Assembly: GCF_028595305.1 (NCBI RefSeq)
Contig: NZ_JAQQXS010000018.1
Span: 1 to 64,000, forward strand
Length of the DNA: 64,000 bases
Reading direction: 5' to 3'
DNA from: Roseateles koreensis
GTDB taxonomy: Bacteria > Pseudomonadota > Gammaproteobacteria > Burkholderiales > Burkholderiaceae_C
The notes under the pieces are model-generated. The model saw nothing but the letters and a program-made list of their open reading frames with translations. It did no database searches and was not told the DNA's origin. Made by a program: the position numbers and the translations under genes. Numbering within the stretch: position 1 is the first letter of the stretch; every line of letters begins with the position of its first letter. Shown here piece after piece: positions 16,940 through 25,729 of the stretch.

Positions 16940-18535
16940 ATGCGAAAATCTTTAGTTTCCTGGATAAAGGCGGTCTTCAGTATCTCGAAGGATGTAGTAC
17001 TGAATACTTGCCCAACTTTGATGGCAACCCCTCTGGAGATTGGAGCAATGGTTTCATTGTTGGCTGCCGACGGCATTCGTCAAATTGATGATCAGACATG
17101 GAAGGATCTAGATCTTGATTGTTTTACCAAGCGCGCCTCACAAGATTTGAGCGTTACCGGGCAGATATTCCTGCACCTGCGACTTCGCAACGGAGGCACA
17201 GTGGAGGATATTGCCCGCTTTCGTACCATCTTAGAGTGTTCGATAGATGTTCCTGTATTCTTGGATATATTCACCAAGATGCGTGCTGCTCCCGTTAACA
17301 TCTGCACTCCACTTTTTGTCTCGAATTTTTTCGCTGCCCCTGCATTAGGCAGGTTAGCGTGGATTCCCATCCCGCTGCTAGCCGCCTCTATGTTGCTATT
17401 AAAATTCTCGCTGTTTGGCTGGCTGGGTGTGGTATGTTCACTCACCTTCTCCGCACTCATTTCTATTCGACTCCATCTTTCGATGAAGTCTTGGCATCAG
17501 CAGCGAGAAGTACTTTTGAACGCAATTGTCGCAGCTCGTCTGATTAGAGTTCAATTACCTGGTGAAATACTGTCTCGATTGAATCTACCCACAGAAAATC
17601 AGCTTGACGAATTGCAGAGTCAATTTCGTTCGACTATCTGGGGCCGTTTTGATGGCGTAGCGGAGTACGCCAACCTTCTATTTCTTACTCAATACACGGA
17701 GATGTACCGCCAACTAAAGGCCATCAAAGTTCAAAAACAAACGTTTCGCGAACTTGTAAAATCGCTCAGTGCCTTTGAGGCTGACTTGGGTATCCTAAAT
17801 GACGCACAGAAGAATAGTTTGACTCTTTCTTTGGTTGGTTCGGCAACTCTGGATCAGATTGTTCTATGTGGCCTCCAAAACCCTTTGCTGCCATCTGGTG
17901 CGCCCATGTCTATTGAGTTTAATAACAAAGGAATGTTACTTACAGGCAAGAATGGTATCGGCAAGAGCACACTTTTGCGAACGATTGGCATCAGCGTTGT
18001 ACTTCATCGAGCCTTCGGCGTTGCGTATGCAAACCAAGCTCGAATTGGCTGTAATTTTGTGATGAGCAGTATGCGTATTGATGACAGCCTAGTTTTTGGC
18101 GATAGTTCTCATGTTGCTGAAGCCAAAAGGATTCGGGACATGATTGCGTTTGACGGCGCTGAAAACGGTTGTTTGTACATCATCGACGAAGTCTTCAATG
18201 CGACGAATTATATCGAGGCCGTTGCAGCAGCTGTCCCGGCACTTTATCGCCTGGCGAATCGCGGGCTTTTGTTAGTCTCGACTCATAACCTTATTTATGT
18301 ACCTCTTTTACGCGGAATTCTGCAGCCGATGAAACTAGAAGCTGCGCATGACGGTTTCCGCATTTTGGAGAATGGCGTCATGGGTGAGACCAATGGACTC
18401 GACATTCTTGAGGAAATTGGCTTTGATGAGCGCCTTGTTCGGCAATCTCGGCTGCTAGCTGCTAGGCTAGAGGAGATGCTGGTAAATCCAGACGAAGCAC
18501 ATTTGCTCACCATTGGTAAACTTGTACAGCGCTGA
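16940..18535 (+). CDS. Membrane-anchored MutS-like ATPase
   Basis: 531 residues related to the ATPase domain (domain V) of MutS. The N-terminal segment IDDQTWKDLDLD (near residue 50) and a double membrane region (about 138-178) match the arrangement of membrane-bound MutS-related proteins best known from Bacteroidetes. Walker A is GKNGIGKST (336-344), the MutS-type segment SSMRIDDSL (about 376-384) follows, and Walker B CLYIIDE (411-417) leads to STHNL. Clamp, connector and mismatch-recognition domains of true MutS are absent, so ordinary mismatch repair is unlikely. The ATG at 16940 has AGGG 5 nt upstream; a TTG at 16910 is an alternative. It is AT-rich against its surroundings, in a patch beside ssrA. 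Confidence 0.75.
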   Translation: MRKSLVSWIKAVFSISKDVVLNTCPTLMATPLEIGAMVSLLAADGIRQIDDQTWKDLDLDCFTKRASQDLSVTGQIFLHLRLRNGGTVEDIARFRTILECSIDVPVFLDIFTKMRAAPVNICTPLFVSNFFAAPALGRLAWIPIPLLAASMLLLKFSLFGWLGVVCSLTFSALISIRLHLSMKSWHQQREVLLNAIVAARLIRVQLPGEILSRLNLPTENQLDELQSQFRSTIWGRFDGVAEYANLLFLTQYTEMYRQLKAIKVQKQTFRELVKSLSAFEADLGILNDAQKNSLTLSLVGSATLDQIVLCGLQNPLLPSGAPMSIEFNNKGMLLTGKNGIGKSTLLRTIGISVVLHRAFGVAYANQARIGCNFVMSSMRIDDSLVFGDSSHVAEAKRIRDMIAFDGAENGCLYIIDEVFNATNYIEAVAAAVPALYRLANRGLLLVSTHNLIYVPLLRGILQPMKLEAAHDGFRILENGVMGETNGLDILEEIGFDERLVRQSRLLAARLEEMLVNPDEAHLLTIGKLVQR

Positions 18536-18784
18536 ACATGCCCCTCGCGCGCAGCCAATCCACCAAACTTAAACCATTCCTGGACATAATATATTTTGCA
18601 AGCTGTTGATTTATTTGAATAAATTTCACTCAACAAGATTGCCTCAGACGGTTTTAATACTGTGAATTCATCCCGTGCCCTACGCTGGAGTTGTTGGATC
18701 GCATTCATTCGGACGAGTTCGCGCAATTGGCGCGGCACCCCAACTAGAAACAAGGCAAAGGACAGCCGCAAGGACTGCCCGTAG
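18536..18784. other. Gene debris downstream of the MutS-like gene
   Basis: No intact gene is seen. Around 18657-18741 one frame reads LELLDRIHSDEFAQLARHPN before a stop and has the codon style of the host. It has no start codon and follows an in-frame stop, so it looks like the tail of a deleted gene. The first 130 bp are AT-rich. Confidence 0.35.
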
Positions 18785-19168
18785 CTCCAAGAAGATTACG
18801 CTGTACTGTGCGCACGCCATTTTTACTTCAAGCTTCTCGGCCAGGATCAGGACTCATTCCTCGTCCATGAGAACGTCTACCTGATCGAGGCCGAGGATGA
18901 TGATCAAGCCACTAAGGCAGCGGCTGAGATTGGCAAGAACAACGAAGATGCCGGCGACGATGGGCACCTTGAACTCAACGAGCAAAAAGCGGCTTATCTC
19001 TTTGCTGGCATCCGAAAGGTCATCGAGGTAGAACCGAGCCCTGTCCCGGCAAGTGCAGCGGGGCTGATCGGGTTGGAGTTGAGCTATTCAGAGTTCGAGG
19101 TCGATACCCTAGACCAGGTTCTCGCTCTTGCCTGTGGCGACATGATTGAAGTCTTGTACAGGGAATGA
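18785..19168 (+). pseudogene. 5'-truncated DUF4288-like protein gene
   Basis: An open frame of 127 codons running from just after an in-frame TAG to TGA at 19166. The product reads EDYAVLCARHFYFKLLGQDQ, then ENVYLIEAEDDDQATKAA and, later, KAAYLFAGIRKVIEV. This strand/helix order resembles DUF4288-type proteins. No ATG, GTG or TTG exists in a position that would include the conserved start, so the gene appears to have lost its 5' end. It lies in the accessory patch between the MutS-like gene and ssrA. Confidence 0.45.
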
Positions 19169-19404
19169 TGTTCACACCCAAGGCATCCGCCTCGAAGTCG
19201 CGCAGGACGTTCTGGGCGCACTTCTCGCCCACTAGTCCGAAGCAGCGGCGCAAGCGCTGGAGGCCGCAAACCCCGAACCCGACCATCTGGCCGAGATTAA
19301 GGTCAAGCAGCGCAAATTGCGCGCCCTGCCCTTGGGGCCAGTTACCCGCAGAGCTACCCACACGCATGCTGGATGTATGGGCGTCGATATGACCCTATGC
19401 GGAC
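19169..19404. other. Degenerate coding remnant next to ssrA
   Basis: One plus-strand frame reads GIRLEVAQDVLGALLAH, then a stop, then SEAAAQALEAANPEPDHLAEIKVKQ cut by the stop into two parts. It looks like a decayed helical protein rather than a live gene. It ends just before the ssrA terminator. Confidence 0.35.
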
Positions 19405-19443
19405 AAGAAAAAGGCCCTAAGTCGTTGATTTACTTAGGGCCTT
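19405..19443 (-). terminator. Rho-independent terminator of ssrA
   Basis: On the minus strand a 12 bp stem, AAGGCCCTAAGT pairing with ACTTAGGGCCTT (19432-19443 and 19411-19422), with a 9 nt loop, is followed by TTTTTCTT. It starts about 31 nt after the CCA end of tmRNA. Confidence 0.9.
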
Positions 19444-19474
19444 GGTCGTTTACGCACCTATGCGTGCGGGTAAG

Positions 19475-19847
19475 TGGTGGAGCCGGCGGGAATTGAACCC
19501 GCGTCCGCAAACCATCACCGGGCAGTTCTACATACTTAGCCGTCTGATTTAAATCTCACGGGCCAGATCGCGCAGCGGCACGCTATCTTTCCCGCCAGTC
19601 ACTTAATCTCGTTCTGTACCGAGTAACCCGATCCAAAACCAGCCCATGTGAATGACTTCTCAGCCTGTTGTCTTACGACTTGGGCCCGGCCCATGGGCCA
19701 ACCGTTGAGAAGCTCACGCGCAATTAAGCGGCGAGTGCGAACGTAGAGTCGTTTGCAGTTACTTTGTTTCCAGTGGTTTTACGAGCGAACTGGTGCTCGG
19801 TATGCCCTACTCCGGATCCGCATCCACGTCGAAACCTGGTCGGCCCC
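19475..19847 (-). ncRNA. ssrA: Transfer-messenger RNA (tmRNA)
   Basis: A 373 nt one-piece tmRNA that rescues stalled ribosomes with SmpB. The 5' end GGGGCCG pairs with CGGCUCC just before the 3' CCA (one G-U pair), closing the tRNA-like acceptor stem. The T-arm sequence GGTTCAATTCCCGCC is present. The tag frame at 19724-19756 reads ANDSTFALAA then TAA, a normal betaproteobacterial tag. It follows gph by 13 nt on the same strand and ends in a strong terminator. Its 3' end is a classic integration site for mobile islands, and an AT-rich patch lies directly beyond it. Confidence 0.97.
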
Positions 19848-19857
19848 AGAACTTGCT

Positions 19858-19884
19858 ATTTTAGGCCAGTCCGAGCACTTGCAA
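19858..19884 (-). promoter_or_regulatory. Candidate ssrA promoter overlapping the gph stop codon
   Basis: On the minus strand TTGCAA (19879-19884) and TAAAAT (19858-19863) are separated by 15 bp, a little short for sigma-70. The -10 hexamer starts with the TAA stop codon of gph. Ten nt separate it from the mature tmRNA 5' end, leaving room for a very short RNase P leader. Confidence 0.45.
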
Positions 19885-20589
19885 GAGCTCAAGAGGACTG
19901 GAAAGCACAATATCTGCGCGCCAATCGGCAATTGAGGCGCCATTTCCGAGATAGCCCCACGCTGCTGCAGCGGTTTGCATCCCTGCAGCCCGACCCGCAA
20001 CGATGTCCCGCTCGTCATCACCAACGTAAATGCAGCACGCCGGAGTCACGTCCGCACGCCGCGCGGCCTCCAACAAGGGGGCCGGATGAGGTTTGGCATG
20101 GGGCGTGGTATCGCCGCCAATGATGACGCAAGCGTGGGTGTGCAAGCCCAAGGCCGTGACCAAAGGGATCGCGAATCTTTCCACTTTGTTGGTCACCACC
20201 CCCCATGGGAGCCCCGTCTGATCCAAGGCGTGGAGCATGCTTTGGACATGGTCAAACATGGCGGTTTCACGGGTCAAACGTTGTTCGTAACGATCTAAAA
20301 ATTCTTGTTTGAGTGCCTCGTATTCGTCGTGCTCAGGCGCGACGTTGAGCGCCGCACCCAGCATGCCGCGCGCGCCAGCCCCCACAAGGGGGCGCAATGT
20401 CGCCAAGCTCAGGGGTGCCAAGCCACGGATTTGGCGCATTTCATTGGCAGCACCCGCCAGATCTGGGGCACTATCGACCAAAGTACCGTCCAGATCGAAC
20501 AGCACCGCAGCCACGCCTGAAGGTTTGAACGCCATCGTTTGCGCTGCCTCCGCCATATCTGCCGACTCGCCGCCCCGTCGAACCGTCAT
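19861..20589 (-). CDS. gph: Phosphoglycolate phosphatase
   Basis: A 242-residue HAD-family phosphatase that removes phosphate from 2-phosphoglycolate made during DNA repair or photorespiration-like side reactions. Motif I is [15 protein letters not shown], motif II VVTNK, and motifs III/IV are KPHPAPLL and YVGDDERD. The ATG at 20589 overlaps the ubiG stop by 4 nt (ATGA), indicating translational coupling. Later Mets at residues 12 and 19 are possible starts, since the fold begins near residue 26. Confidence 0.92.
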   Translation of the reverse strand: MTVRRGGESADMAEAAQTMAFKPSGVAAVLFDLDGTLVDSAPDLAGAANEMRQIRGLAPLSLATLRPLVGAGARGMLGAALNVAPEHDEYEALKQEFLDRYEQRLTRETAMFDHVQSMLHALDQTGLPWGVVTNKVERFAIPLVTALGLHTHACVIIGGDTTPHAKPHPAPLLEAARRADVTPACCIYVGDDERDIVAGRAAGMQTAAAAWGYLGNGASIADWRADIVLSSPLELLQVLGLA

Positions 20590-21293
20590 ACGATCACCGG
20601 TTTACGACAGGCCAGCATGTAGTTGACGTCGGTATCGGCCCCCAGGCTGTAGCGCTGGGTGAGCGGGTTGTAAGTCAGCCCGCGGCTGCTCTGCAATTCA
20701 AGCCCGGCGTCGCGGCAAAACTGAGCAAGTTCAGAGGGGCGAATGAATCGGGCATATTCGTGCGTGCCTGCGGGCAGCATCTTGAGCATGTATTCAGCAC
20801 CCACAATGGCCAACATGAAAGACTTCAAGTTGCGATTGAGTGTGGAGAAAAACACCCAGCCACCGGGTTTGACCAAGTCAGCGCAGGCCTGAACGACAGA
20901 CGCCGGGTCTGGCACGTGTTCCAGCATTTCCATGCAGGTCACCAGATCGAAGCTGGCGGGGCGCTCCTGTGCCAGTGCCTCCACCGCAATTTCACGGTAC
21001 TCCACACCTTCGGTTCCGGCCTCCATGGCATGCAACTGCGCGACCTTCAAGGGCTTGGTCGACAGATCAATGCCCAAAGTCTGAGCGCCGCGCCGCGCCA
21101 GTGAGTCGCTCAGGATGCCGCCGCCGCAGCCCACATCCAGGGCCGTTTTACCCGCGATCGAGGAATGGCCGGCGATCCAGTCCAAGCGCAGCGGATTAAT
21201 TTGGTGCAGCGGCTTGAATTCGCTGTCGACATCCCACCAGCGGTGGGCCAATTCGCCAAATTTGGCGAGCTCTTGAGGGTCAGCATTGATCAT
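20586..21293 (-). CDS. ubiG: Ubiquinone biosynthesis O-methyltransferase UbiG
   Basis: A 235-residue SAM-dependent methyltransferase that performs both O-methylations of ubiquinone synthesis. Motif I is [12 protein letters not shown]; the post-I acidic residue is in LGIDLS; motif II is [16 protein letters not shown]. The N-terminal [10 protein letters not shown] and INPLRLDWI are UbiG-typical. It is the first gene of a ubiG-gph-ssrA series and follows the ompA terminator. Confidence 0.95.
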   Translation of the reverse strand: MINADPQELAKFGELAHRWWDVDSEFKPLHQINPLRLDWIAGHSSIAGKTALDVGCGGGILSDSLARRGAQTLGIDLSTKPLKVAQLHAMEAGTEGVEYREIAVEALAQERPASFDLVTCMEMLEHVPDPASVVQACADLVKPGGWVFFSTLNRNLKSFMLAIVGAEYMLKMLPAGTHEYARFIRPSELAQFCRDAGLELQSSRGLTYNPLTQRYSLGADTDVNYMLACRKPVIV

Positions 21294-21379
21294 GGTATGA
21301 ATGGTAAACGAAGCGGAACCGTTGGGGCTTCACGAATAAAACACCGGGTCGCGCCGCGTTGATTCAACAAAGGTCAGGC

Positions 21380-21405
21380 AAAAAAAAGCCCCGCATACGC
21401 GGGGC
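21380..21405 (-). terminator. Rho-independent terminator of ompA
   Basis: On the minus strand GCCCCGCGTATGCGGGGC forms a 7 bp stem (21388-21405) followed by eight T residues (21380-21387). It ends the ompA transcript 38 nt after its stop. Confidence 0.9.
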
Positions 21406-21443
21406 CTTGCCGTGCAAAACGCCCGAAGGCGTTTGCAGACTGA

Positions 21444-22100
21444 TTACTTCGTGCGGGTACCGACGACTTCGATTTCCACGCGACGATTCTTGGCGCGGCC
21501 TTCCTTGGTCTTGTTGTCGGCAACAGGAGCCTTCTCGCCCTTGCCTTCGGTGTAGACGCGGTTCTTTTCAGCACCGGCGCCAACCAAGTAGGCCTTGACA
21601 GCTTCAGCACGCTTGACCGACAGCTTCTGGTTGTAAGCTGCAGTGCCAACGGAGTCAGTGTGACCCACGGCAATGATGACTTCCAGGTTCAGACCCTTGG
21701 TCTTGGCCAGCAGGTCGTCCAGCTTAGCCTTGGCTTCGGGTTTCAACGTAGCCTTGTCGAAGTCGAAGAATGCGTCAGCAGCGAAAGTCACCTTCTCGCT
21801 GACCGGAGCCGGGACGGGCTTCGGTGCGGGAGGAGCCGGAGGAGCCACCACTGCAGGAGGAGCAACAGGAGCCGGTGCCTCGACCTTCGGGGCAGGCTTC
21901 AGTGCGCCGTCGCAATCGGCCGCTGCCGTAGCAGGCGTCCAGTTGGCATCGCGCCAGCAATATTCATTGGTGCCGTTTTTCCAAACGGTGCCATCAGTTG
22001 CGCGCCAGTTGTCGACCGTTTGCGCGAATGCGCCAGACGCAGCAAAAGCAGCGACCACAGCGACAGACATCAGCGACGCCACTCGATTCAATTTCTTCAT
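21444..22100 (-). CDS. ompA: OmpA-family outer-membrane protein
   Basis: 218 residues. A signal peptide ends at GAFAQT. An N-terminal part holds WRATDGTVWKNGTNEYCWRDANW and one further Cys. A Pro/Ala-rich linker (about 75-105) leads to an OmpA/MotB peptidoglycan-binding domain with FFDFDKATLKPEA, VGHTDSVGT, NQKLSVKRA and NRRVEIEV. It lacks the eight-strand barrel of E. coli OmpA and is the short betaproteobacterial form. GAGAGGAG lies 6 nt before the ATG at 22100. It is divergent from gyrA. Confidence 0.93.
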   Translation of the reverse strand: MKKLNRVASLMSVAVVAAFAASGAFAQTVDNWRATDGTVWKNGTNEYCWRDANWTPATAAADCDGALKPAPKVEAPAPVAPPAVVAPPAPPAPKPVPAPVSEKVTFAADAFFDFDKATLKPEAKAKLDDLLAKTKGLNLEVIIAVGHTDSVGTAAYNQKLSVKRAEAVKAYLVGAGAEKNRVYTEGKGEKAPVADNKTKEGRAKNRRVEIEVVGTRTK

Positions 22101-22367
22101 GATTCTCCTCTCAAGGAATGCCGCAGTTGCCCTGCGAGTGCCCAGTAAGTGCTTGAACAAAACCTTAGATAGATCCGCTAATGCGGGTTTCTCCTAGGGA
22201 CTCATCGATTGTGCCATAGGGCACCGATAGCTTCGTATTGTGGCGGCCTGAAGTGAATCAGTTGGCGAGAATGTTGCGCTGCTGCTACAGCCGCAGGCCT
22301 TTAGAATCCACGTTCCCGTCCTCTAACGATGCAGGCTCACCTGATGGGTGTGGCCGCGCACAAGCGC

Positions 22368-25049
22368 ATGACCCAGTTCGCCAAGGAAACATTGCCCATT
22401 AGCCTCGAAGAGGAAATGCGGCGCTCATACCTCGATTACGCGATGAGCGTGATCGTCGGACGTGCTCTCCCCGATGCTCGCGACGGCTTGAAGCCGGTGC
22501 ACCGTCGTGTGTTGTTCGCAATGCACGAGTTGAACAACGATTGGAACCGGCCTTACAAGAAGTCGGCCCGTATCGTTGGCGACGTGATTGGTAAATATCA
22601 CCCGCACGGCGACACCGCCGTTTACGACACCATCGTGCGTATGGCGCAGGACTTTTCTCTGCGCCACATGTTGGTGGACGGGCAAGGCAATTTCGGCTCG
22701 GTGGACGGCGATAACGCCGCAGCCATGCGGTATACCGAAATTCGCCTGGCCAAAATCGCTCACGAGATGCTGGCCGATATTGACAAGGAAACTGTCGATT
22801 TCGGTCCCAACTATGACGGCTCGGAAAAAGAGCCCCTGGTGCTGCCGACCCGCTTGCCTAACCTGTTAATCAACGGGTCGACCGGCATCGCCGTGGGTAT
22901 GGCCACAAACATCCCGCCGCACAACCTCAACGAGGTCGTGGATGCCTGCCTGCACGCGCTGAAGAACCCGGACTGCTCGATTGACGAGTTGATGGAAATC
23001 ATCCCCGCGCCCGACTTCCCCACCGCCGGCATCATCTACGGCCTCTCGGGCGCCCGCGATGGCTACCGCACCGGCCGCGGCAAGGTGGTAATGCGCGCCA
23101 AGGTGCATTTCGAGGACATCGACAAGGGCAACCGCCAAAGCATCATCGTTGACGAGATCCCCTACCAGGTCAACAAGAAGACCTTGTTGGAGCGCATCGC
23201 CGAGCTGGTGCACGAGAAGAAGATCGACGGCATCAGCCATATCCAGGACGAGAGCGATAAGTCCGGCATGCGCGTGGTGATCGAGCTCAAGCGCGGTGAA
23301 GTGCCCGAGGTGGTGCTGAACAATCTGTACAAGCAGACGCAGCTGCAAGACACCTTCGGCATGAATATGGTGGCGCTGATCGACGGTCAGCCCAAACTGT
23401 GCAATTTGAAGGATCTGGTTACGGTGTTCCTGGAGCACCGCCGCGAGGTTGTCACGCGCCGCACGATTTTCGAGTTGCGCAAGGCCCGCGAGCGCGGCCA
23501 TGTGCTGGAAGGCCTGGCCGTTGCGATGGCCAATATCGACGAGTTCATCGCCACCATCAAGGCATCGCCGACTCCGCCGATTGCCAAGGCAGCACTGATG
23601 AGCAAGAGCTGGGACTCGTCCCTGGTGCGCGAGATGTTGGCGCGTGCCGAAGGCGAGACCGTCGGCGGCCGCAATGCCTACCGTCCAGACGGATTGGCGC
23701 CTGAGTTCGGCCTGCAGGGCGATGGCCTCTACCGCCTCTCGGAAGACCAAGCGGGCGAGATCCTGCAGATGCGCCTGCAACGCCTGACCGGCCTGGAGCA
23801 GGACAAGGTCGTTGGCGAGTACAAAGAAGTGATGTCGCAGATCGCCGACCTGCTGGACATCCTGGCCAAGCCGGCCCGCGTCACCGCCATCATCAGCGAA
23901 GAGCTGATTCAAGTGCGTCAGGAATTTGGCCAGACCAAAATCGGCGCACGCCGCAGCGCCATTGAGCATAACGCCCAAGAGCTGGGGACTGAAGACCTCA
24001 TCACGCCGACCGATATGGTCGTGACACTCTCGCACACCGGCTACATCAAGAGCCAGGCTTTGAGCGAGTACCGTGCCCAGAAGCGCGGCGGGCGCGGCAA
24101 GCAAGCCACCCAGACCAAGGACGACGACTGGGTCGACCAACTCTTCATCGCCAACACGCACGACTGGATTCTGTGCTTCAGCAACCGCGGCCGTGTCTAC
24201 TGGCTGAAGGTTTGGGAAGTGCCGCAGGGCTCGCGCAACTCGCGCGGCAAGCCCATCGTCAATATGTTCCCGCTGCAGCAAGACGAAAAAATCACTGTCG
24301 TGCTGCCACTGACGGGTGAGTTCCGTGCCTTCCCTGAAGGCCATTTCATCTTCATGGCCACGGCCCTGGGTACAGTCAAGAAGACCTCTTTGGAAGACTT
24401 CGCCAACCCGCGCAAGGCCGGCATCATCGCCATCGCCCTGGACGACGGCGACCACCTGATTGGTGCCGCCCTGACCGACGGCAAGCATGACGTGATGCTG
24501 TTCAGCGACGGCGGCAAGGCCGTGCGATTTGACGAGGACGACGTGCGCTCACTGGGCCGTACGGCTCGAGGTGTGCGCGGCATGATGCTGGAACCTGAGC
24601 AGCGCCTGATTGCCATGCTGGTAGCCGAGGACGAGAACCAAAGCGTGTTGACCGCCACGGAAAACGGTTATGGCAAGCGCACTGCCATCACCGAATACAC
24701 CCGCCACGGACGCGGTACCAAGGGCATGATCGCGATCCAGCAGACCGAGCGCAATGGCCGTGTGGTGGCCGCCACCCTGGTGCGCGCGGAAGACGAGATC
24801 ATGCTGATCACTGACCGTGGCGTGCTGGTACGCACCCGTGTTTCTGAAATCCGCGAACTGGGCCGTGCCACCCAGGGCGTCACTCTGATCGCACTGGACG
24901 ACGGCAGCAAGCTTTCCGGCCTGCAGCGTATCGTCGAGAACGATGCCAACGACGGCAACGCAGCAGAAGCCAATGCTGAAGACGCCGGCGATAACACCCC
25001 CACCAACGATGCGGCCGATACGGCCGGCGACGACGCCACCAAGGAATAA
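22368..25049 (+). CDS. gyrA: DNA gyrase subunit A
   Basis: 893 residues. With GyrB it introduces negative supercoils by double-strand passage. The catalytic Tyr is Tyr122 in [11 protein letters not shown], matching E. coli numbering when the start at 22368 ([10 protein letters not shown]) is used. The quinolone-determining region reads [10 protein letters not shown], so position 83 is Thr instead of Ser and Asp87 is kept. The C-terminal beta-pinwheel has the GyrA box QKRGGRGKQ, and an acidic Asn/Asp/Ala-rich tail closes the protein. A further in-frame ATG at 22329 is possible. It heads a long same-strand gene series through rpsA. Confidence 0.95.
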   Translation: MTQFAKETLPISLEEEMRRSYLDYAMSVIVGRALPDARDGLKPVHRRVLFAMHELNNDWNRPYKKSARIVGDVIGKYHPHGDTAVYDTIVRMAQDFSLRHMLVDGQGNFGSVDGDNAAAMRYTEIRLAKIAHEMLADIDKETVDFGPNYDGSEKEPLVLPTRLPNLLINGSTGIAVGMATNIPPHNLNEVVDACLHALKNPDCSIDELMEIIPAPDFPTAGIIYGLSGARDGYRTGRGKVVMRAKVHFEDIDKGNRQSIIVDEIPYQVNKKTLLERIAELVHEKKIDGISHIQDESDKSGMRVVIELKRGEVPEVVLNNLYKQTQLQDTFGMNMVALIDGQPKLCNLKDLVTVFLEHRREVVTRRTIFELRKARERGHVLEGLAVAMANIDEFIATIKASPTPPIAKAALMSKSWDSSLVREMLARAEGETVGGRNAYRPDGLAPEFGLQGDGLYRLSEDQAGEILQMRLQRLTGLEQDKVVGEYKEVMSQIADLLDILAKPARVTAIISEELIQVRQEFGQTKIGARRSAIEHNAQELGTEDLITPTDMVVTLSHTGYIKSQALSEYRAQKRGGRGKQATQTKDDDWVDQLFIANTHDWILCFSNRGRVYWLKVWEVPQGSRNSRGKPIVNMFPLQQDEKITVVLPLTGEFRAFPEGHFIFMATALGTVKKTSLEDFANPRKAGIIAIALDDGDHLIGAALTDGKHDVMLFSDGGKAVRFDEDDVRSLGRTARGVRGMMLEPEQRLIAMLVAEDENQSVLTATENGYGKRTAITEYTRHGRGTKGMIAIQQTERNGRVVAATLVRAEDEIMLITDRGVLVRTRVSEIRELGRATQGVTLIALDDGSKLSGLQRIVENDANDGNAAEANAEDAGDNTPTNDAADTAGDDATKE

Positions 25050-25051
25050 GC

Positions 25052-25651
25052 TTGAAAACGAAATCCACGAAGATCATCGTCGCCATCAGCCTGGCCCTTT
25101 GCGCCAGCGCGAGCTTTGCGCAGGCGGCCAATTCGACGTCATCAGCGGCAAAAAAAGAGCTGATAACCAAACTGCTGAATATGCAAAAGCCCAGCTATGA
25201 CATGCTGGCGCGCAACCTGATGCAGCAACCCATCGGCAATCTGATGCAGGGCGCCAGTGCCGCCATGCAGCAAGTGCCGCCGGAAAAGCGGGAAGCAACG
25301 GCCAAGGCCATCGAAGCAGACGTCAAGAAATTCGTCGACGACAACACCCCGCTGATTCGCGACAAGGCCGCCAAGCTGGCGCCCTCCACCGTTGGCGCGG
25401 TACTGGACGAACGCTTCAGCGAAGATGAGTTGAAGCAGTTGTTGGCTTGGCTGGAATCGCCGGTGAACAAGAAGTTCGGCGAGTTGAATGTAGAGATGCA
25501 GAAATCTCTGGCCGACAAGTTGCTGGCCGATTTGGGCCCGACACTGGAAACCCGCTTCAAGACACTGCAGCAGGCCATCGGTAAGCAACTGGGCGTCAGC
25601 CCGGCTGCAGCGGGCGCATCTGGCAGCACCGCCAAGCCCGCCAAGAAGTAA
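25052..25651 (+). CDS. Exported DUF2059-like protein
   Basis: 199 residues. A signal peptide (ending SFAQA) is followed by a helical domain with ERFSEDELKQLLAWLESPVNKKF, typical of DUF2059 proteins, cut here at its core, and an Ala/Pro/Lys-rich tail. Function is unknown. It starts on a TTG only 2 nt after the gyrA stop, so it is almost certainly translated from the gyrA transcript. Confidence 0.75.
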   Translation: MKTKSTKIIVAISLALCASASFAQAANSTSSAAKKELITKLLNMQKPSYDMLARNLMQQPIGNLMQGASAAMQQVPPEKREATAKAIEADVKKFVDDNTPLIRDKAAKLAPSTVGAVLDERFSEDELKQLLAWLESPVNKKFGELNVEMQKSLADKLLADLGPTLETRFKTLQQAIGKQLGVSPAAAGASGSTAKPAKK

Positions 25652-25664
25652 GCCGTTTTGGAGT

Positions 25665-25690
25665 GGCCGTACCGCTGCGGCGGTACGGCC
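25665..25690 (+). other. Very stable UNCG-type hairpin between the DUF2059 gene and serC
   Basis: An 11 bp perfect stem (GGCCGTACCGC with GCGGTACGGCC) closes a UGCG loop, which fits the extra-stable cUNCGg class. No T-run follows, so it is not a standard terminator. It could block 3' exonucleases or mark an mRNA processing point in front of serC, 39 nt downstream. Confidence 0.55.
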
Positions 25691-25729
25691 CGTCTGGTTT
25701 CACCCCGTTAAGCAGCCCTTTTTAAGCCC

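Noticed and set aside
22866-24488. A 540-codon open frame antisense to gyrA
   Set aside because: It mirrors the codon structure of gyrA on the other strand, a common effect in high-GC genes. gyrA is certain.
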